A stretch of DNA of 64,000 bases from Diphasiastrum complanatum (GCA_029204225.1 CM055092.1:100682200-100746199), one strand, 5' to 3'. Shown: positions 1-12,531, numbered from the stretch's first letter. A program made the numbers and translations. The notes: generated from the sequence alone by a model not told the origin.

Positions 1-265
1 TTTTTATATCCCTTCTATGCATTTTTTTCCTTCTTGTACATACTCATGGGTCATGAAGGTTCTAGGTCAACAAATGCTAGGCTATACCATAGGAGCTGCT
101 TCTCCCACTTTGGCCACCTCATCTCTGTGACTAACTAGTATCTCCAGCATACAAACATCCTTGGGGATACACTCTTTTCATAAAAAACTTCGACTCTGTG
201 CCTCAATCATATTTTTTCACCCTTGAAGTTCTTCACTTGCATACTACAGATCCATTCCTTCATAT
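1..265. other. Non-coding, no feature seen
   Basis: AT-rich sequence with no convincing coding, RNA or repeat signal. Confidence 0.4.
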
Positions 266-269
266 TGCA

Positions 270-600
270 AATTTGATCAATCTCAACCGATGGGATCCAC
301 TTCAATCTCAACCAACGGCCTTCAGTTCAATCTCGACCAACACATTTTTATCAGAACTCAACCGATGGGATCTACTTCAATCTCAACCGACGAGATCGAC
401 TTCAATCTCAACCGACGGCCTTCAGTTCAATCTCGACTAACACGTTTTTATCAAAACTCAACCAATGGGATCCACTTCAATCTCAACCAACGACCTTCAG
501 TTCAATCTCGACCGACACATTTTTATCAGAACTCAATCGACGTGACACCCCTTAAATCTCGACCGACGCTACACATACGTCCCATCGCAACCGCGCCGAC
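270..600. repeat. Degenerate minisatellite (TCAACCGACGG-type units)
   Basis: Units built from 'caatctcaaccgacggcctt', 'gggatccacttcaatctc' and 'cgaccaacacatttttatc' recur about every 75-100 bp between 285 and 540, with point differences. The open frames here reflect the repeat lacking stops and are not evidence of a gene. Confidence 0.7.
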
Positions 601-1185
601 CCGACGACGTCCATAAATCCTCCCATTTCGAACACTTTTTCACCTCAGCGATGCACGACCTTGGAGCTCCTGGCAAAAGAAAACTCTGGCAATTTTATGA
701 ACACCCTCCACGATCCTGGCGCTCTTTCATCCAGTGCATCCATCACCATGTCTACACCATCCCCACCCGTTTTCAGCCAACCTCATCCGAGTTCCACAAA
801 GAGTGCCATCACAGACAATATTCGAACCTCAAATCGCTAGAGGAGCACCACATAGTTTTTCATATTTTCACGCTGAGAGGTAGTGTCACGCAAGCTCTCA
901 GAACGCTTCCATGACACTATTGAACATCACCAGTTATTCTGCATATCCCACTGTTTTACTCTATCCAAACACCCGCCTTAGTCGCCAGTCACCTTCTTTA
1001 CATTTTTTCATCTCTTCCGCTTCGTTACACCCAAATACCAAAAGTCCTCTTTTTGCCACTCCTAAAACCCATTCTGCACGCCCTACTTACCTTCCCATTG
1101 CACCTCCACTTCCCATCCATAGTTCCCCCAGTTACCTCTTTCCCACCATCTCTCCTTCTCATCAATCTGTCACACTCCCATCTCA

Positions 1186-1312
1186 GCTGACGCCATACAC
1201 TCCATCTCAGCCGACGCCATACACTCCCATCTCAGCCGACGCCATACACTCCCATCTCAGCCAACGCCATACACTCCATCTCAACCGACACCCCCCACTT
1301 CCATCTCAACTG
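1186..1312. repeat. Short tandem repeat, ~26-bp unit, about five copies
   Basis: The unit 'ccatctcagccgacgccata' plus 'cactc' is repeated about five times with small substitutions. It shares the CTCAGCCGACG core with the minisatellite at 270-600, so both may derive from the same leader sequence. Confidence 0.75.
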
Positions 1313-1352
1313 ACAGTGTTTTTCCAGATCCTTCTTTTCCAGTTTTTTCATC

Positions 1353-3914
1353 ATGTCTACCAATCATACAACCAGCTTTGATGACAGTGAAGCTCATAAG
1401 CTCGACATCCAATTGTCCCAATTGGATCTGACAGAAATGCAACACTGGTATCAACAGGCAGCCATATTCTTACAAGCAATTGAATTCCAAACACCTGTAC
1501 TCACGGGGTATCAAAGCCCCTATCTTGTGCATATGGTCTATGCAAACTACAATGCCACAACAAGGTCCTGCAACTTAATAGTTCCCCCTATGAGGAACTA
1601 TGTGTACAACCTCTCCTTTGCACCGGCAGACCTGCAACCTTTTGGGTTTCCATGAGGACCCAATGTTGTGACGAGGACACTAAAAAAAATTGAGGAGACA
1701 ACCTACTTCAAGTTCATTGACCCATCAGTGCCCAAGTGGAAGAACAAGGATGGGTACCATGTCGAAGCCATCAATGACCCACAGCTACAAGCAGCCTATG
1801 CATATCTGACCAAGTACACGCAACAACCAAGGAAACAGCTGCAGAGGGTACCCATGTCCCTGTTTCACATGATGGCAGATTCACAACTGCATTCCCAGAA
1901 TCTCTATGACTGGGCACAGTTTGTCTCAAACTATCTTCATGAATGCATTTAGAACAAGCACCAGACAACAGTGCTCGGGTATCTCTTGACAGATATCGCC
2001 CTTCAACAGTTACATAATGGGCCAAAGCTTCAACAAAGCCTGCAGCTTGCGGACAAGGCATGAGACATCCCCATCGATCAACAAAAGTCCAAGTGTGCAC
2101 GGTCACAAGCCACCTCCCCATCGAGAACACAGCCTAAACGGGTCAACACCAGCATCCTACCACTGGTACAGAGACAAACAAGCCCACAACTGGATCCACA
2201 AGGCAACAACATCTGACCCTCAAGCGACCGACACCTCCAAGGCACAGTTGCCTGACACTCTGCAACAACGCATGCAAAAGAAGCTTCTTGTTGGCAGTAC
2301 ATCACCCGTCGGATCAGCTTTCGATGGCTCCACCTCGGATCATAGCAGTTCCTCGACGGCATCACAACAACACTCGTCACCCTCACATGTCCATGAAGGG
2401 GGGGGGGGGGGGGGTGATGGAGCAACCACATCAGCAGCAACCCAACCCATCATCACATCACACTCTGCTACTCAACCACCAGATGCAGCCAATACCACCC
2501 ATATCCCTTACGACGCCAATGCCACCAACATCACTATCAGCACAATTATTTGGGGGGGGGGTGTGTGGAAATATCCAGTCCTTAAGACATGGGAGCAACC
2601 CAACAGTCACAAGATCAACAATCATAGGCCCAACAAGTCCACGTATTGGACACATCTCAATATTTTGATATTGCGGACCTGATGGAGATAAGCGACGACG
2701 AGCCAACAAAGGGGACGCAACCAGGAAGAAGTCAGACACCTCCACTAATCACCCCTCCACCACCTCCACCTCCACCTCCATCTTCAGTTCTAACACCACG
2801 CCTATTTTTTGCTTTAGACTCACCATCTCACACCCCAGATCAGTATCCAACCCTCTCTAACCCTAAAAGGCTCACTGAAGCAGCCAAATGCTCAATGATT
2901 GGCCTATCCGAAATGAGCTACCACATGCATTGGTTGGTGAGCCAGCATCAAGTTCTATAGAGCAAGGTCCAACATCAAGACCAAGAGATTGCGTGATATC
3001 AAAGGCTAGCCAACGAAAAGGAAAAAGAGACAGTAGAAACCAGATCCGCAATGGCTGGGCAAAAATCCACTCTGAAAGAGGTCCAGCAACAACTGAAGCA
3101 CCAGATGGTACAAATCGACCAAGTACGAGACGGATCATCGGGTGCAATGACAGTCGATGCTCCTCCCATCAAACCCGAGGACATTCAAATCCAGGCCCCA
3201 CAGGTCTTAGCCATCCGGATGGAGAAATACATAAGCCTGATCCAAGAGCGAGAGGCCGATAAGAAGAATTTTGAAAACATTGTGACGAAACAAGAGAAGA
3301 TCATCCTGGAGTCCTAGAAGCAGCTGGAAGAAACAACGAAGGCCCTGCAGCAAGTCTTGGACAAGGTGAACCAATTATGGGACACGACATGCAAGGCCCA
3401 AGCAGGTGCTCACATAACGAAGCCACAAGATGATGATGAGAATGATAGAGCAGGAAATCAAGAGGGGCAAACCCACCCTTCAGCCGGTAGTTTGGGATCG
3501 GGTGGCTAGAGAGCCGACGCTACTTCTAGAACTTTTCCCCGACCCCCTCTCACCTTTAACCCTTCTTCCTACTCTGCGTTTAATTTTTCTGAAACATTCA
3601 TTCCAACTTACCCAATTCTTCCATCTCCCCTCTCTTCATTACCTCCTAGCCAAATAAAGGGCCCATCAAAAGGTCCAGCTGACATTTACAAAGCCCAACG
3701 AGACAAGTTCTTCCAACCACTCCACTCCTCCGGTGCTGTGTATAACTTATTGTTTCCACCTCCTCCTAAACCGTTCACCTTGGAACCCCTCTCCCCAGAT
3801 CATTCCATCCCCGACCTTCCAGAAACTAACACAGACATTGGAGCTTATGATGACTTCCTGGCTGACCAACCGGAGACAAGAAGATTCTTGCCTAGGCCAG
3901 ACACGGGTGCAGAT
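1353..3914 (+). pseudogene. Unrecognised decayed coding region, left part
   Basis: One frame can be followed from 1,353 to 3,914, broken by stops at about 1,653, 1,950, 2,958, 3,315 and 3,507, with a less coherent stretch at about 1,953-2,640. The conceptual product starts MSTNHTTSF, has a Trp/Tyr-rich globular part (about 1,430-1,950), a Gln/His/Pro-rich low-complexity part (2,000-2,650), a Pro-rich run (about 2,755) and a likely coiled coil rich in Gln, Lys and Glu (3,050-3,420). I do not recognise the family. It resembles the extra or gag-like frame of a large plant LTR element, but no zinc knuckle, protease or polymerase motif is present. The frame is cut at 3,914 by an inserted LTR retrotransposon and appears to resume at 9,092. 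The homopolymer G runs at about 2,399-2,414 and 2,552-2,560 are probably slippage products. Confidence 0.45.
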
Positions 3915-4763
3915 TGTCAAAGTACAGCAAAAAGGACCAAGAATGGATCCAAATCAGATCCACAAGTGTGATTGGGTGTTAGATTAGATTGATCTACCAA
4001 TCTACACAAGATTAGATAGCACTAGATCAAATCTACATCAACAAATCTAACAAGAACAATCAAATATGATCAAAACTTGTACTTGTTGGTTTCACATGTG
4101 TGAAGACCTGTCAGAGTACGGACTACCAGCAAACAATGAAGTACACTAAGCTTAGAAACCATTAGAAGCCTAAAATCACAAGACAAATGGAGAGATTACT
4201 CAAGAAATGCACCAAAACCAAAATTTAGCTTTCTTGTCAATTATGGCCAAATGAGCCACCATATATACACAAGAGCTGATGCTTACTCAGCTGATTTGTC
4301 ACGTGTGAGAGTGCCTACTCATTAAAGGATCCACCAATAATCATCAATATGGCACATGGACCAAGTTTCCTAGCTTATAGTCACCTCCCTTGATTTTAGG
4401 CAATTTTTCTAATTTATAGGGACTTGCACAGATATCTACTAGAAGTTGAGTCTCACCTACTACTGATGTTTTCACACATGTGAGCAGTCCTTGGCATGTG
4501 TGAGATCACTCCTATCCATGTGAAATAGCTTTTCCTACCAATAAAATGATGCCAAGTGGCATATAGCTAGAAAACTAGATTTTGGCCATTTTAGCCACTA
4601 GATCTCAAATGAAATGGTAGGTACAACCTATATGACTCATCTAAATGATAAATGCATTTATTTCATGCGTAGAAATAGGCTCCACACATATCTAATGATG
4701 ATATGCACTACTCATAATGGTCTTTACAAGATTTGATCAAGTTAGCTTTTGCCAATTTTAACA
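3915..4763 (-). repeat. 3' LTR of the non-autonomous element
   Basis: Near-identical to 8,245-9,091 along its length, differing by scattered substitutions and a few 1-bp gaps. The plus-strand ends TGTC...AACA give a TG...CA element on either strand. Confidence 0.85.
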
Positions 4764-5754
4764 CTCCTCCTCAAAACTAACTTGATAAAAATATGATGAT
4801 ATTGAGATTGACTCCATGGGCTGAATTGGTCTTCAAATATGGATCCTTGCTGGTTCAAAGGTGTGAAGATCAGCCAATGAGCTTGATGTCGATCCGAAAT
4901 CACCGTATCCATGATAATGCCTCTTTGATGTTGACTTTTTTGATGAACTTGAGAGCTTTGCACCATCCTAGCACCTCTTTCATTGATTTGTTCCATCCTT
5001 GAAGCATATGGTTGATCCAAAAGCTCCTCCTCCTTGAAAATAGTTGCAACTCCATGAGAAAATAAAGAGTCCTTCTTGACTCGTGAGGATCACAAAGATC
5101 CAACATCATGTTACCAAGATCTCGAGGATTAGGCTCATCAACATTGGCAAGACTATGCATGCTATAATAACAAAGAGTTTGTATCATATCTTCATGCTTG
5201 GTTTCCATGATAATCTCAGATCTAATTAGGCTAGATACTTTATTATGGAGATAAGTTTCCTTAGAGGATGATTCACTTTCTCTCATAAAGAGTTTACAAT
5301 TTGCCTCAATACATGAAAAAAGACAATTTTTCACACTATGAGTGGACAAATCACTCTTGCTCTTGCAATACTCAAGAGCATACATTTGAAGAAATAATCA
5401 TTTGCTTTCTAATTGATCTAAAATCAATTTCAAATCATTAAGAACATCAACTATGTCCTCAATAGAGACATCATACTCAACTAGTATGGCTTTACTCCAA
5501 CTTTGAGATGCAAAAGTCTCACTAAAGCAAATTGATTCACCAAATGACATAAGAGAAACAAGCTTGAGATGTATACTACTTGAAATGTGCTCCTCTTTCC
5601 CTTGAAATGTGAGCCATATGAGCTCAACCATGTCTCTTGATATTCTTCTTGGAATCATAACTTGAGAAGGACTCTCCTCCTCAATCCTTGGCACACTTGA
5701 ACCTTGAGATGACTCCTCAAGATCAACTTCTTGGTGCTCCTCCTCGATGGAAAT
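4764..5754 (-). pseudogene. Unrecognised reading-frame remnants inside the non-autonomous element
   Basis: Two minus-strand frames (5,694-5,398 and 5,385-4,900) code for Ser/Leu-rich products with no motif I recognise; the second ends with a Trp- and Lys-rich segment. They lie where an LTR element would normally carry pol, but no YxDD, DSG or DDE signature can be seen. Possibly decayed captured host sequence. Confidence 0.3.
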
Positions 5755-6019
5755 CCAAGACCTCTATGTCTCAAAATGATCACAACAAACATGATCATAT
5801 AATGTGCACTTCATATGATCATGAACAATACTTATGCTAGAAACATAAGTCCAAAAATCACCACCACTTGGCTTGATTTTTCTAATATTGAAATCAAGAA
5901 GTATTTCCATCTCAATAAGGCTAACTACTTGCTTATAAATATAAGTGTCCACTTTGGATGCTTCACTTATTCTCATAAGAAGTTTACAACTTGTGTTTAA
6001 AATTGAAAATTTACAATCT

Positions 6020-6415
6020 TCAACCCAAGGACATGAAATAATTCCAAGTGACATTAATGAAAGTGACATTTATCTTTGCATCTTGAACCAAACAATGCAC
6101 TTCCAAATGAAAAACTTCTAAAGGTTTGAAATGTGTGATGATGGACTTTTGAAGACAAATCTTGTAAGTCCTTGTGATACTCCAAGCCTCATGCATCTTT
6201 CCACAAAGGAAACACCTTTCCTTGGATTTGTCCTTCTTTCCTTTGCACTTTGAAATTGAAGCTCCATCCTTCACCTCGGCCCCCTTGATTTGGTTCTCTT
6301 TGGATGGGTTGGTCTTCATTTCGTAGCATCTTGAGACAAAATGATCTCTCTTGCCACAAAGGTTGCATTTAGGTTCCTTACTTGCCTCCAATAGGTTGCC
6401 ACCTATTGATGCCAT
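6020..6415 (-). CDS. Zinc-knuckle (gag-like) protein remnant
   Basis: The minus-strand frame beginning MASIGGNLLEA at 6,415 encodes about 131 residues. Near the N-terminus is CNLCGKRDHFVSRC, a perfect CX2CX4HX4C retroviral-type zinc knuckle. A second Cys-rich stretch (CFLCGKMHEAW) follows, separated by a Lys-rich linker. Zinc knuckles of this form bind nucleic acid in gag proteins of copia and gypsy elements. The protein is far shorter than a usual gag (250-400 residues) and lacks the capsid part, so it is either a minimal gag or a fragment. It sits mid-element, about 1.8 kb from the 5' LTR. Confidence 0.5.
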   Translation of the reverse strand: MASIGGNLLEASKEPKCNLCGKRDHFVSRCYEMKTNPSKENQIKGAEVKDGASISKCKGKKDKSKERCFLCGKMHEAWSITRTYKICLQKSIITHFKPLEVFHLEVHCLVQDAKINVTFINVTWNYFMSLG

Positions 6416-8228
6416 GATGAGGAAGTAAAACCTAGTGATATGACTTTTCAAAATGTAATTTGTGACTCTCAAGAAACTAGATTTGAACACATTCAACAAT
6501 CTAGAAGGATCTACACAAGATCTAGACCACAAATTTTGAATCATACCTCTTTCAACCTAGTCAATTGGAAACTAATCTTTGTTTTGATCACTAAGACAAA
6601 AGCACTCTATCAAATCACAAAAATCAGATACAAACACCCCTATTGGACGCAACAAATACCAATGAATCTTCCTCTTGAGAGTTGGAATGGATTTGAAAAG
6701 ATTTGACACCTAGATTTTCCTTTTCTCTTGACTAGTTCTCTCAACTTTTGAGATTCTTGAACAAAGTATGGGTTTTGTTTCAAATACTTGAAAATCAAAC
6801 TTAGTCACTCCTTTTGGATTCACTCTTGACCCAAATAATCTCACTCTTGAGATTTGGATTGAATTTGATTTGATTTAACAACAAATTAAACCACTAATTT
6901 TCACAAAAAATGATCTACACTAGATCACAAAAACTTGACATGTATACTTGATTCAAACACACAAAGATCAGATCCAATCACCCCTTTTGGAATCCCTCTT
7001 GGCCCAAAGAATCTCACTCTTGAGATTTGGAATGGACATGAAATGGTTTGATAACAATCTATGTCAATAATTTTTCACCAAGCTTAAAATTTAGACATCT
7101 AGAGATTCACAAAGATCCCAACCATGCATGAACACTCAAATATGGACTCCTCCATGTTCTAGACTCCCAATGGGATCACAAATTGAACCTCACACTCTCA
7201 CAAAGAAAGTTGAATAGAAACATATAATGTCAAAATTTTGCTCCAAAAATTGAATTCATTCACCCCTATTGGACTCCACCAAGTACCAATGACTCTACCT
7301 CTTTAGAGTTGGAATGAAATTCAAATTTTCAGAAATGTGATACTTCTCTCTCACTAAGATATGTGCTTACAAAGAGCTAATGCCACTTAGCAAGATTTGA
7401 TCACAATGAAGAAGACAAATTTTCCACCAAAGTCAAGAATTGAGTTACCAGTTCTTGCCCTCTACAAAGGAAGGATCTCTTGGAAATTTTGGATCAACCA
7501 CAACACATATTCCTCACTCACCTTTATGACTTTAATTCAAGCCAAAAAACACACTCACACACTTGAGTAGGGGTGAACAATGTGATTTGGATCTCAAATT
7601 TTTCTCCTAGTACTTGCCAACAATTCTTATCACATAGGTAGATTTTGCCTTTATGAGTGTTTGTGCTTTAGAAATTCACTAAGATTTCACTTGGAGGACT
7701 GATCCAAGAGTGTCTTCTAGCATTTAGATTCTTCTAGACTCGGCCCTTTCACTCTTGAACAAATCTAGAATGAAGGTATAATGGATTTCAATCACTCCCC
7801 TTGCAAATCACTCCTTAATCTTTGGTTTATAGCACTCTTTCTCTCTCAACTTCAATGTACACTCAAAAAATCAGAGAATCAACTTCAATGTACTGTAAAC
7901 AAGCTTTAATCCATCTATATGATTGATCTAAACCAATAACAAATCAATGGAATAGAAACAATCAAGTGAAAGCTTGAAAAATGCACTAAATTGACTCAAA
8001 ATTGGGTGTATGAAGCTCAAAATACACCAAACTGAATTTTATTGTCAAAAACAGGTCCTGTACGGCCCCACACGTGTGGAAAGTACACCTGCAGACCATA
8101 GCAAGATTTGGTACAAATATGATGGTTCTAGCTATGCATTCACCTCACTCACTATCTCAATATTAGCTTGTTTCCAAAAACCTGCCAATTTGGGTATAGT
8201 TTAGATCAATGCCTTAAATGCACTTGTA
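6416..8228 (-). other. Long leader of the non-autonomous element
   Basis: About 1.8 kb of AT-rich non-coding DNA lies between the primer-binding site and the zinc-knuckle frame. It contains degenerate repeats of 'cacccctattggac' and 'ctcttgagatttgga' (about 6,640, 6,815-6,860, 6,985-7,035, 7,260-7,310). No coding signal. Confidence 0.5.
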
Positions 8229-8244
8229 CTTGGCTCTGATACCA

Positions 8245-9091
8245 TGTCAAAGTACAGCAAAAAGGACCAAGAATGGATCCAAATTAGATCCACAAGTGTG
8301 ATTGGGTGTTAGATTAGATTGATCTACCAATCTACACAAGATTAGATAGCACTAGATCAAATCTACATCAACAAATCTAACAAGAACAATCAAATATGAT
8401 CAAAACTTGTACTTGCTGGTTTTGCACGTGTAAAGACCTATCAGAGTACGGACTACCGCAAATAATGAAGTACACTGAGCTTAGAAACCATTAGAAGCAT
8501 AAAATCACAAGACAAATGGAGAGATTACTCAAGAAATGCACCAAAACCAAGATTTAGCTTTCTTGTCAATTATGGCCAAATGAGCCACCATATATACACA
8601 AGAGCTGATGCTTACTCAGCTGATTTGGCATGTGTGAGAGTGCCTAATCATCAAAGGATCCACCAATAATCATCAATATGGCACATGGACCAAGTTTCCT
8701 AACTTATAGTCACCTCCCTTGATTTTAGGCAATTTTCCTAATTTATAGGGACTTGCACAAATATCTACTACAAGTTGAATCTCACCTACTACTGATGTTT
8801 TCACACATGTGAGCAGTCTTTGGCACGTGTGAGATCACTCCTATCCATGTGAAATAGCTTTTCCTACCAATAAAATGATGCCAAGTGGCATATAGCTAGA
8901 AAACTAGATTTTGGCCATTTTAGCCACTAGATCTCAAATGAAATGGTAGGTACAATCTATATGACTCATCTAAATGATAAATGCATTTATTTCACACGTG
9001 GGAACAGGCCCCACACATGTCTAATGATGATATGTACTACTCATAATGGTATTTACAAGATTTGATCAAGTTAGCTTTTGCCAATTTTAAC
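8245..9091 (-). repeat. 5' LTR of the non-autonomous element
   Basis: Partner of 3,915-4,763. The adjacent tRNA-Met primer-binding site (8,229-8,244) fixes the minus orientation. The outer terminus reads ...TTTTAACG where the other copy has ...TTTTAACA. Confidence 0.85.
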
Positions 9092-9887
9092 GAGCTGTCG
9101 ACAAGCGAGCGAGCAAAAGAGAAAGACATAATCACCAAGGCCCTTGATGATTATCTGGCAAGGCCGTCCCAGCCGTGTAGGACAACTTCCCCTACTCGGC
9201 TTAGAAGTAAACTGGCTGATACAAGGGAATCAGAGGGATTTGAAAGAAAGTACCCTCCCAACATGAGGGGAGGCAAAGAACACATCGATCAAAGCCAATA
9301 CTCCACCAGGATCGAGATCATTGTCACACTACAACCGCAACCAGATTGGTGGAACAAGACCCTGAAAGAGAGCAGGCATCTTCAAGATTATTTGAAGGCC
9401 CCAACATGGAAGCGAGTGGATCCCTACTACATGCCACTCAAATGCAGAAACCCATGGCCGGTGGAGAAGCCAGGAGTAGAGTTGGTAAACTAGCCTATCA
9501 TCCCGGGAATTTCAGAGGGAACCAACCCTGGATGATCTGAGGTTGCAGCTATTCGACTTCGGGCACAAATACAAGACAAGTGCCGATATTTGCATGCAGG
9601 AAAGTGTTGAATATTGCAAATCCATGGCCTTTCTGATGCAGCATGAGTGTTTTTGGGATCGAGGCTTGGATCCCATTAGGATCAACCCAAATACGGCCCT
9701 CCAGTCAAAAGAAGACCATAAAATGATGGCCAGGCTATACTACAGAGCAACTTTCATGTCGTCACGCTATGTGACCATGGTGGAAGATTGGCAGGAGATG
9801 GGCTTTGTAGAGAAGATAAGGGAATATCTGGAGCCCCTCAGTTTTGGAAGTAAGCTCCGCTTCCAGGTTTTTGAAGCCCTAGGATGA
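9092..9887 (+). pseudogene. Unrecognised decayed coding region, right part
   Basis: Continuation of the region broken at 3,914. A Lys/Arg/Trp-containing frame runs from 9,092 to a stop at about 9,493, and another from 9,543 to 9,887, so at least one frameshift separates them. The second contains a compact Cys/Met/Tyr-rich stretch. No family is recognised. Continuity with the left part is inferred from the interruption by a single LTR element and from similar base use. It is followed by a purine-rich stretch (about 10,195-10,262) and an LTR-like segment, so the whole may be the body of one large LTR element. Confidence 0.4.
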
Positions 9888-10287
9888 AAAATGAGCGAGC
9901 GGAAGCAGACGGCATGACGACGAGGCAAGCAGAACTCGCAGGAAGTTCTCAAGCGGGCTGGTATGTAGTGGCTAGTTGAGAGACTTTCAATTTTGGCGAA
10001 TAAATTTTGCAGATAATAAGCACCTGGCTTTACGAAAGCAAACAAAGATCCACGCTTTTCCAAGTGCCAAGTAGAAGACATCACCGGTGTTGCAGTGGGT
10101 CCTGCAACAGATTAGGGGTGGATAATGTTAGCAGATTCCAGAGAATCCTCAGATGTCGAGCCAAGCTGAAGACACAAGTTATCTCTCACCCATGACCGAG
10201 GAGGTCTCAGAAGGAAGAGAGCAGAAGAAGCTGAGAGCCGAGCATGAGAGCCGAGGAAATACTAGCTAGGAAGATAGTGATTAACTA

Positions 10288-10960
10288 TGTGAGCCTACAT
10301 GGTGTATTCCAAAGAAGGAATGACCATGTAGGAGCTAGTAACATTTCCTTGAATAATTGTAATAAATGTAGACCCCCCTTAAAATAGTAAGACTGAGCCA
10401 CCTTTTAATGGTGACCTCTAGTGGAAGGGCAAATTCCACATGTAATTTCTAGTTTGGTGGAATTGCCACTTGGGCTCCACATGGGCAGCCTTCTTGCTTA
10501 TTTAAGGGCCCCCCTCTCTTGTGAGGGAACTTTTTGATTGTATTTCAAGTTCTCTTGAGCTAATAAAGAGGATCTTCCACGAGTTCTTGAAGAACACTAA
10601 GCTCCTTGTTCATGACAATGCTCTTGAGTGAGGTTTCTATGAGCATGCTTGATTCCCTTACATTGTGGATTAACTAGGATCTTGTTTCTTTGTTTCTTGC
10701 TTAGTTGTGGATTAGGATTCAGTTCTTGTTGTGGATTAAAGTAGGATTCAGCATTCAAGTAAACTAGATAGGCTGGTTTGTGGCATAGATCTTGCACATT
10801 TCCTTACAATCCAGTTCTTGATTGTTCTTGAGTAATCTAAGCATCAAGTGATGAGTGTTTCTTGATTCTTAGATTGTTAAAATGCTGCTATGAATCTTGT
10901 TTCTTGTTCTTGTTTCTTGTTTCTTGAATCTTGTTTTCAGTAGCTAATCTAGTTCTTGAT
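10288..10960 (+). repeat. LTR-like segment
   Basis: Begins TGTGAGCCTACATGG, has a TATA-like 'gcttatttaaggg' (about 10,496) and an AATAAA at about 10,561, followed by a U3-R-U5-like region rich in 'ttcttg' repeats. A purine-rich tract lies just upstream. No second copy was found in the window, so identity and right end are uncertain. Confidence 0.4.
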
Positions 10961-12283
10961 TGTTCTTTGATTCAATAATTAGTGTAGGTTTGCTTCCTGC
11001 TCTGAAACGCTGATCTTCTTGAGCTGTAGATGGTTACATGGCTAGTGTATGCATGTAGCTGAGTATCAAACCCATTCTCCCATTGACAGACTGGGAAATA
11101 CATTGAAACTCAGAAACGCTTCTGCTATTGACTGTTCTAACAAGAAGATAATCCATAACAAACTGTAACGTCAGAAGCAATAAAAGAAAGAAAAGAGACA
11201 AAGTCGTGTTCACAGAGGTAGTGAATTTGTGAACAGCCTTGTCATTTAAAATTTTCCTGTTCAACACCTCTACAAACTCTCCAGTTTTTAAATAAAATGG
11301 GATCACATCTACTGGGGGCAACTTCACTCCAACAATGTTAAACAACGATCTTTGCAACGCATCACAATAATCTCTATTGAAAGGCCTATAGTTATTTTGC
11401 GTTGGGAGAAGCTCACAATTGGTTACATCAATCTAAATATCAGTTTGTATACTCAAATACAACTTCTTGAAGGCTCCAATATCAAAAAAAAATTTGCAAG
11501 TGCAATTGCATGATTTTGATGCCTCTGATTTTTTTTAGACAACTTCAATCAAAACGTCCTTCTTTTTGTCAACACTCTTTTTTCTGCTCTTTCACTCTTT
11601 TTGCGAAGGTGGTTGAAAACTCCGAAGTGGAATTGCGTCCACTGTTGTAACCACTAAAGTCAAATTTGCAGGTGATTCCTGGCGATTTTGTCTTTCTACA
11701 ACACTTGTCCCTTCCACTTCTTCTTTTTTGAGACATTTCTTTTCGACCCAACAAGGCTAGGATAATTTTGAATTTTGCTTTTGGCCCTTCGAAAGCCTTC
11801 AAGAATCTCCTTGTGTAATATATTATATATTTCATTGTCATACAATAGCCAATTCAATCCATAGCAAGAGTTCGGATTCTTCTGAGCACTTGCTACCATC
11901 AGTGCGACATCATAATCCATGATACTAGCATAAATCTCATAATATTTCTCATTCTGCTTAGTAAATATTTTCAAAAATACAAAACCACAATCATCAATAT
12001 CCTCTTGAATATCCACCACACATCCACAATTCGTAGTGCTTCCTATATCAATCCTAAGCGCAAAGAAAAATATGTCTAATTTGGAATTGTTCTCAGAAAC
12101 CTCAAAGTATCACTTATACTTATTATCAATCTTTACTAAATTCTTGAGGTCACTCATAAGGGGAACAATGTATTCCTACAAAAGATCCATCATTGTGAAA
12201 ATAAGGATGTTAGAACTTCTATTAAAGCTTCTCAAAATACAAAACCAATAAACTTCAACATTTTTACCTACCAATAAATAGTT
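10961..12283. other. AT-rich DNA with unrecognised minus-strand frames
   Basis: Minus-strand open stretches at 11,357-11,034 and 12,019-11,569 (two frames, overlapping) have no recognisable motif. The one ending near 11,696 carries a basic KKKKWK tail. They could be remnants of one broken gene or chance. Confidence 0.25.
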
Positions 12284-12531
12284 TCTAACTCGAGCATTGC
12301 TCGAGTTATATGTCAAAGTTGGAACACAATCGTTGGATGGAGAAATTTTGTGAGCTACATTGAACATCAACAACATAATCTGTTGGCTAATTCGAGCACT
12401 GCTCGAGTTAGAGGTAGAAACTTATTGCCTATACTTTGATAAAAGTGCAAATCTGTAATTTTACCATAGTGGTGAATTCAGAAAAAAAAACTTCTGAAAT
12501 TGGTGTCTAACTCGAGCAGTGCTTGAGTTAG
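12284..12531. repeat. Three spaced 25-bp palindromes
   Basis: Near-perfect inverted repeats centred on CTCGAGCA.TGCTCGAG lie at 12,284-12,308, 12,387-12,411 and 12,507-12,531. The arms (CTAACTCGAGCA and its complement) carry one or two differences per copy. Spacing is 103 and 120 bp. The following bases 'aggtagaaact' / 'aagtagatgct' are also similar in copies two and three, so part of the spacer is repeated. Confidence 0.85.

Larger units (their letters stand above)
3915..9091 (-). mobile_element. Non-autonomous LTR retrotransposon without RT
   Basis: Two direct repeats of about 848 bp (3,915-4,763 and 8,245-9,091) enclose 3.5 kb. Read on the minus strand, the right repeat is the 5' LTR. It is followed directly by a primer-binding site (8,244-8,229, TGGTATCAGAGCCAAG) matching initiator tRNA-Met, and the left repeat is preceded by a purine tract (4,772-4,764). 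LTRs end ...CTTTGACA and begin TGTTAAAA, although the right copy's outer end is altered (CGTTAAAA). The interior has a zinc-knuckle protein remnant but no protease, integrase or RT, so it would need enzymes from another element. It interrupts the decayed coding region at 3,914/9,092. A clean target duplication is not visible. Confidence 0.85.

Noticed and set aside
198..1381. Several overlapping plus-strand open frames
   Set aside because: They run through minisatellites and Pro/Thr/Ser-biased low-complexity DNA, differ in frame from one another, and show no domain.
12284..12531. CRISPR-like array
   Set aside because: Only three units with unequal, partly repeated spacers, in a plant nuclear context; better described as spaced palindromes.
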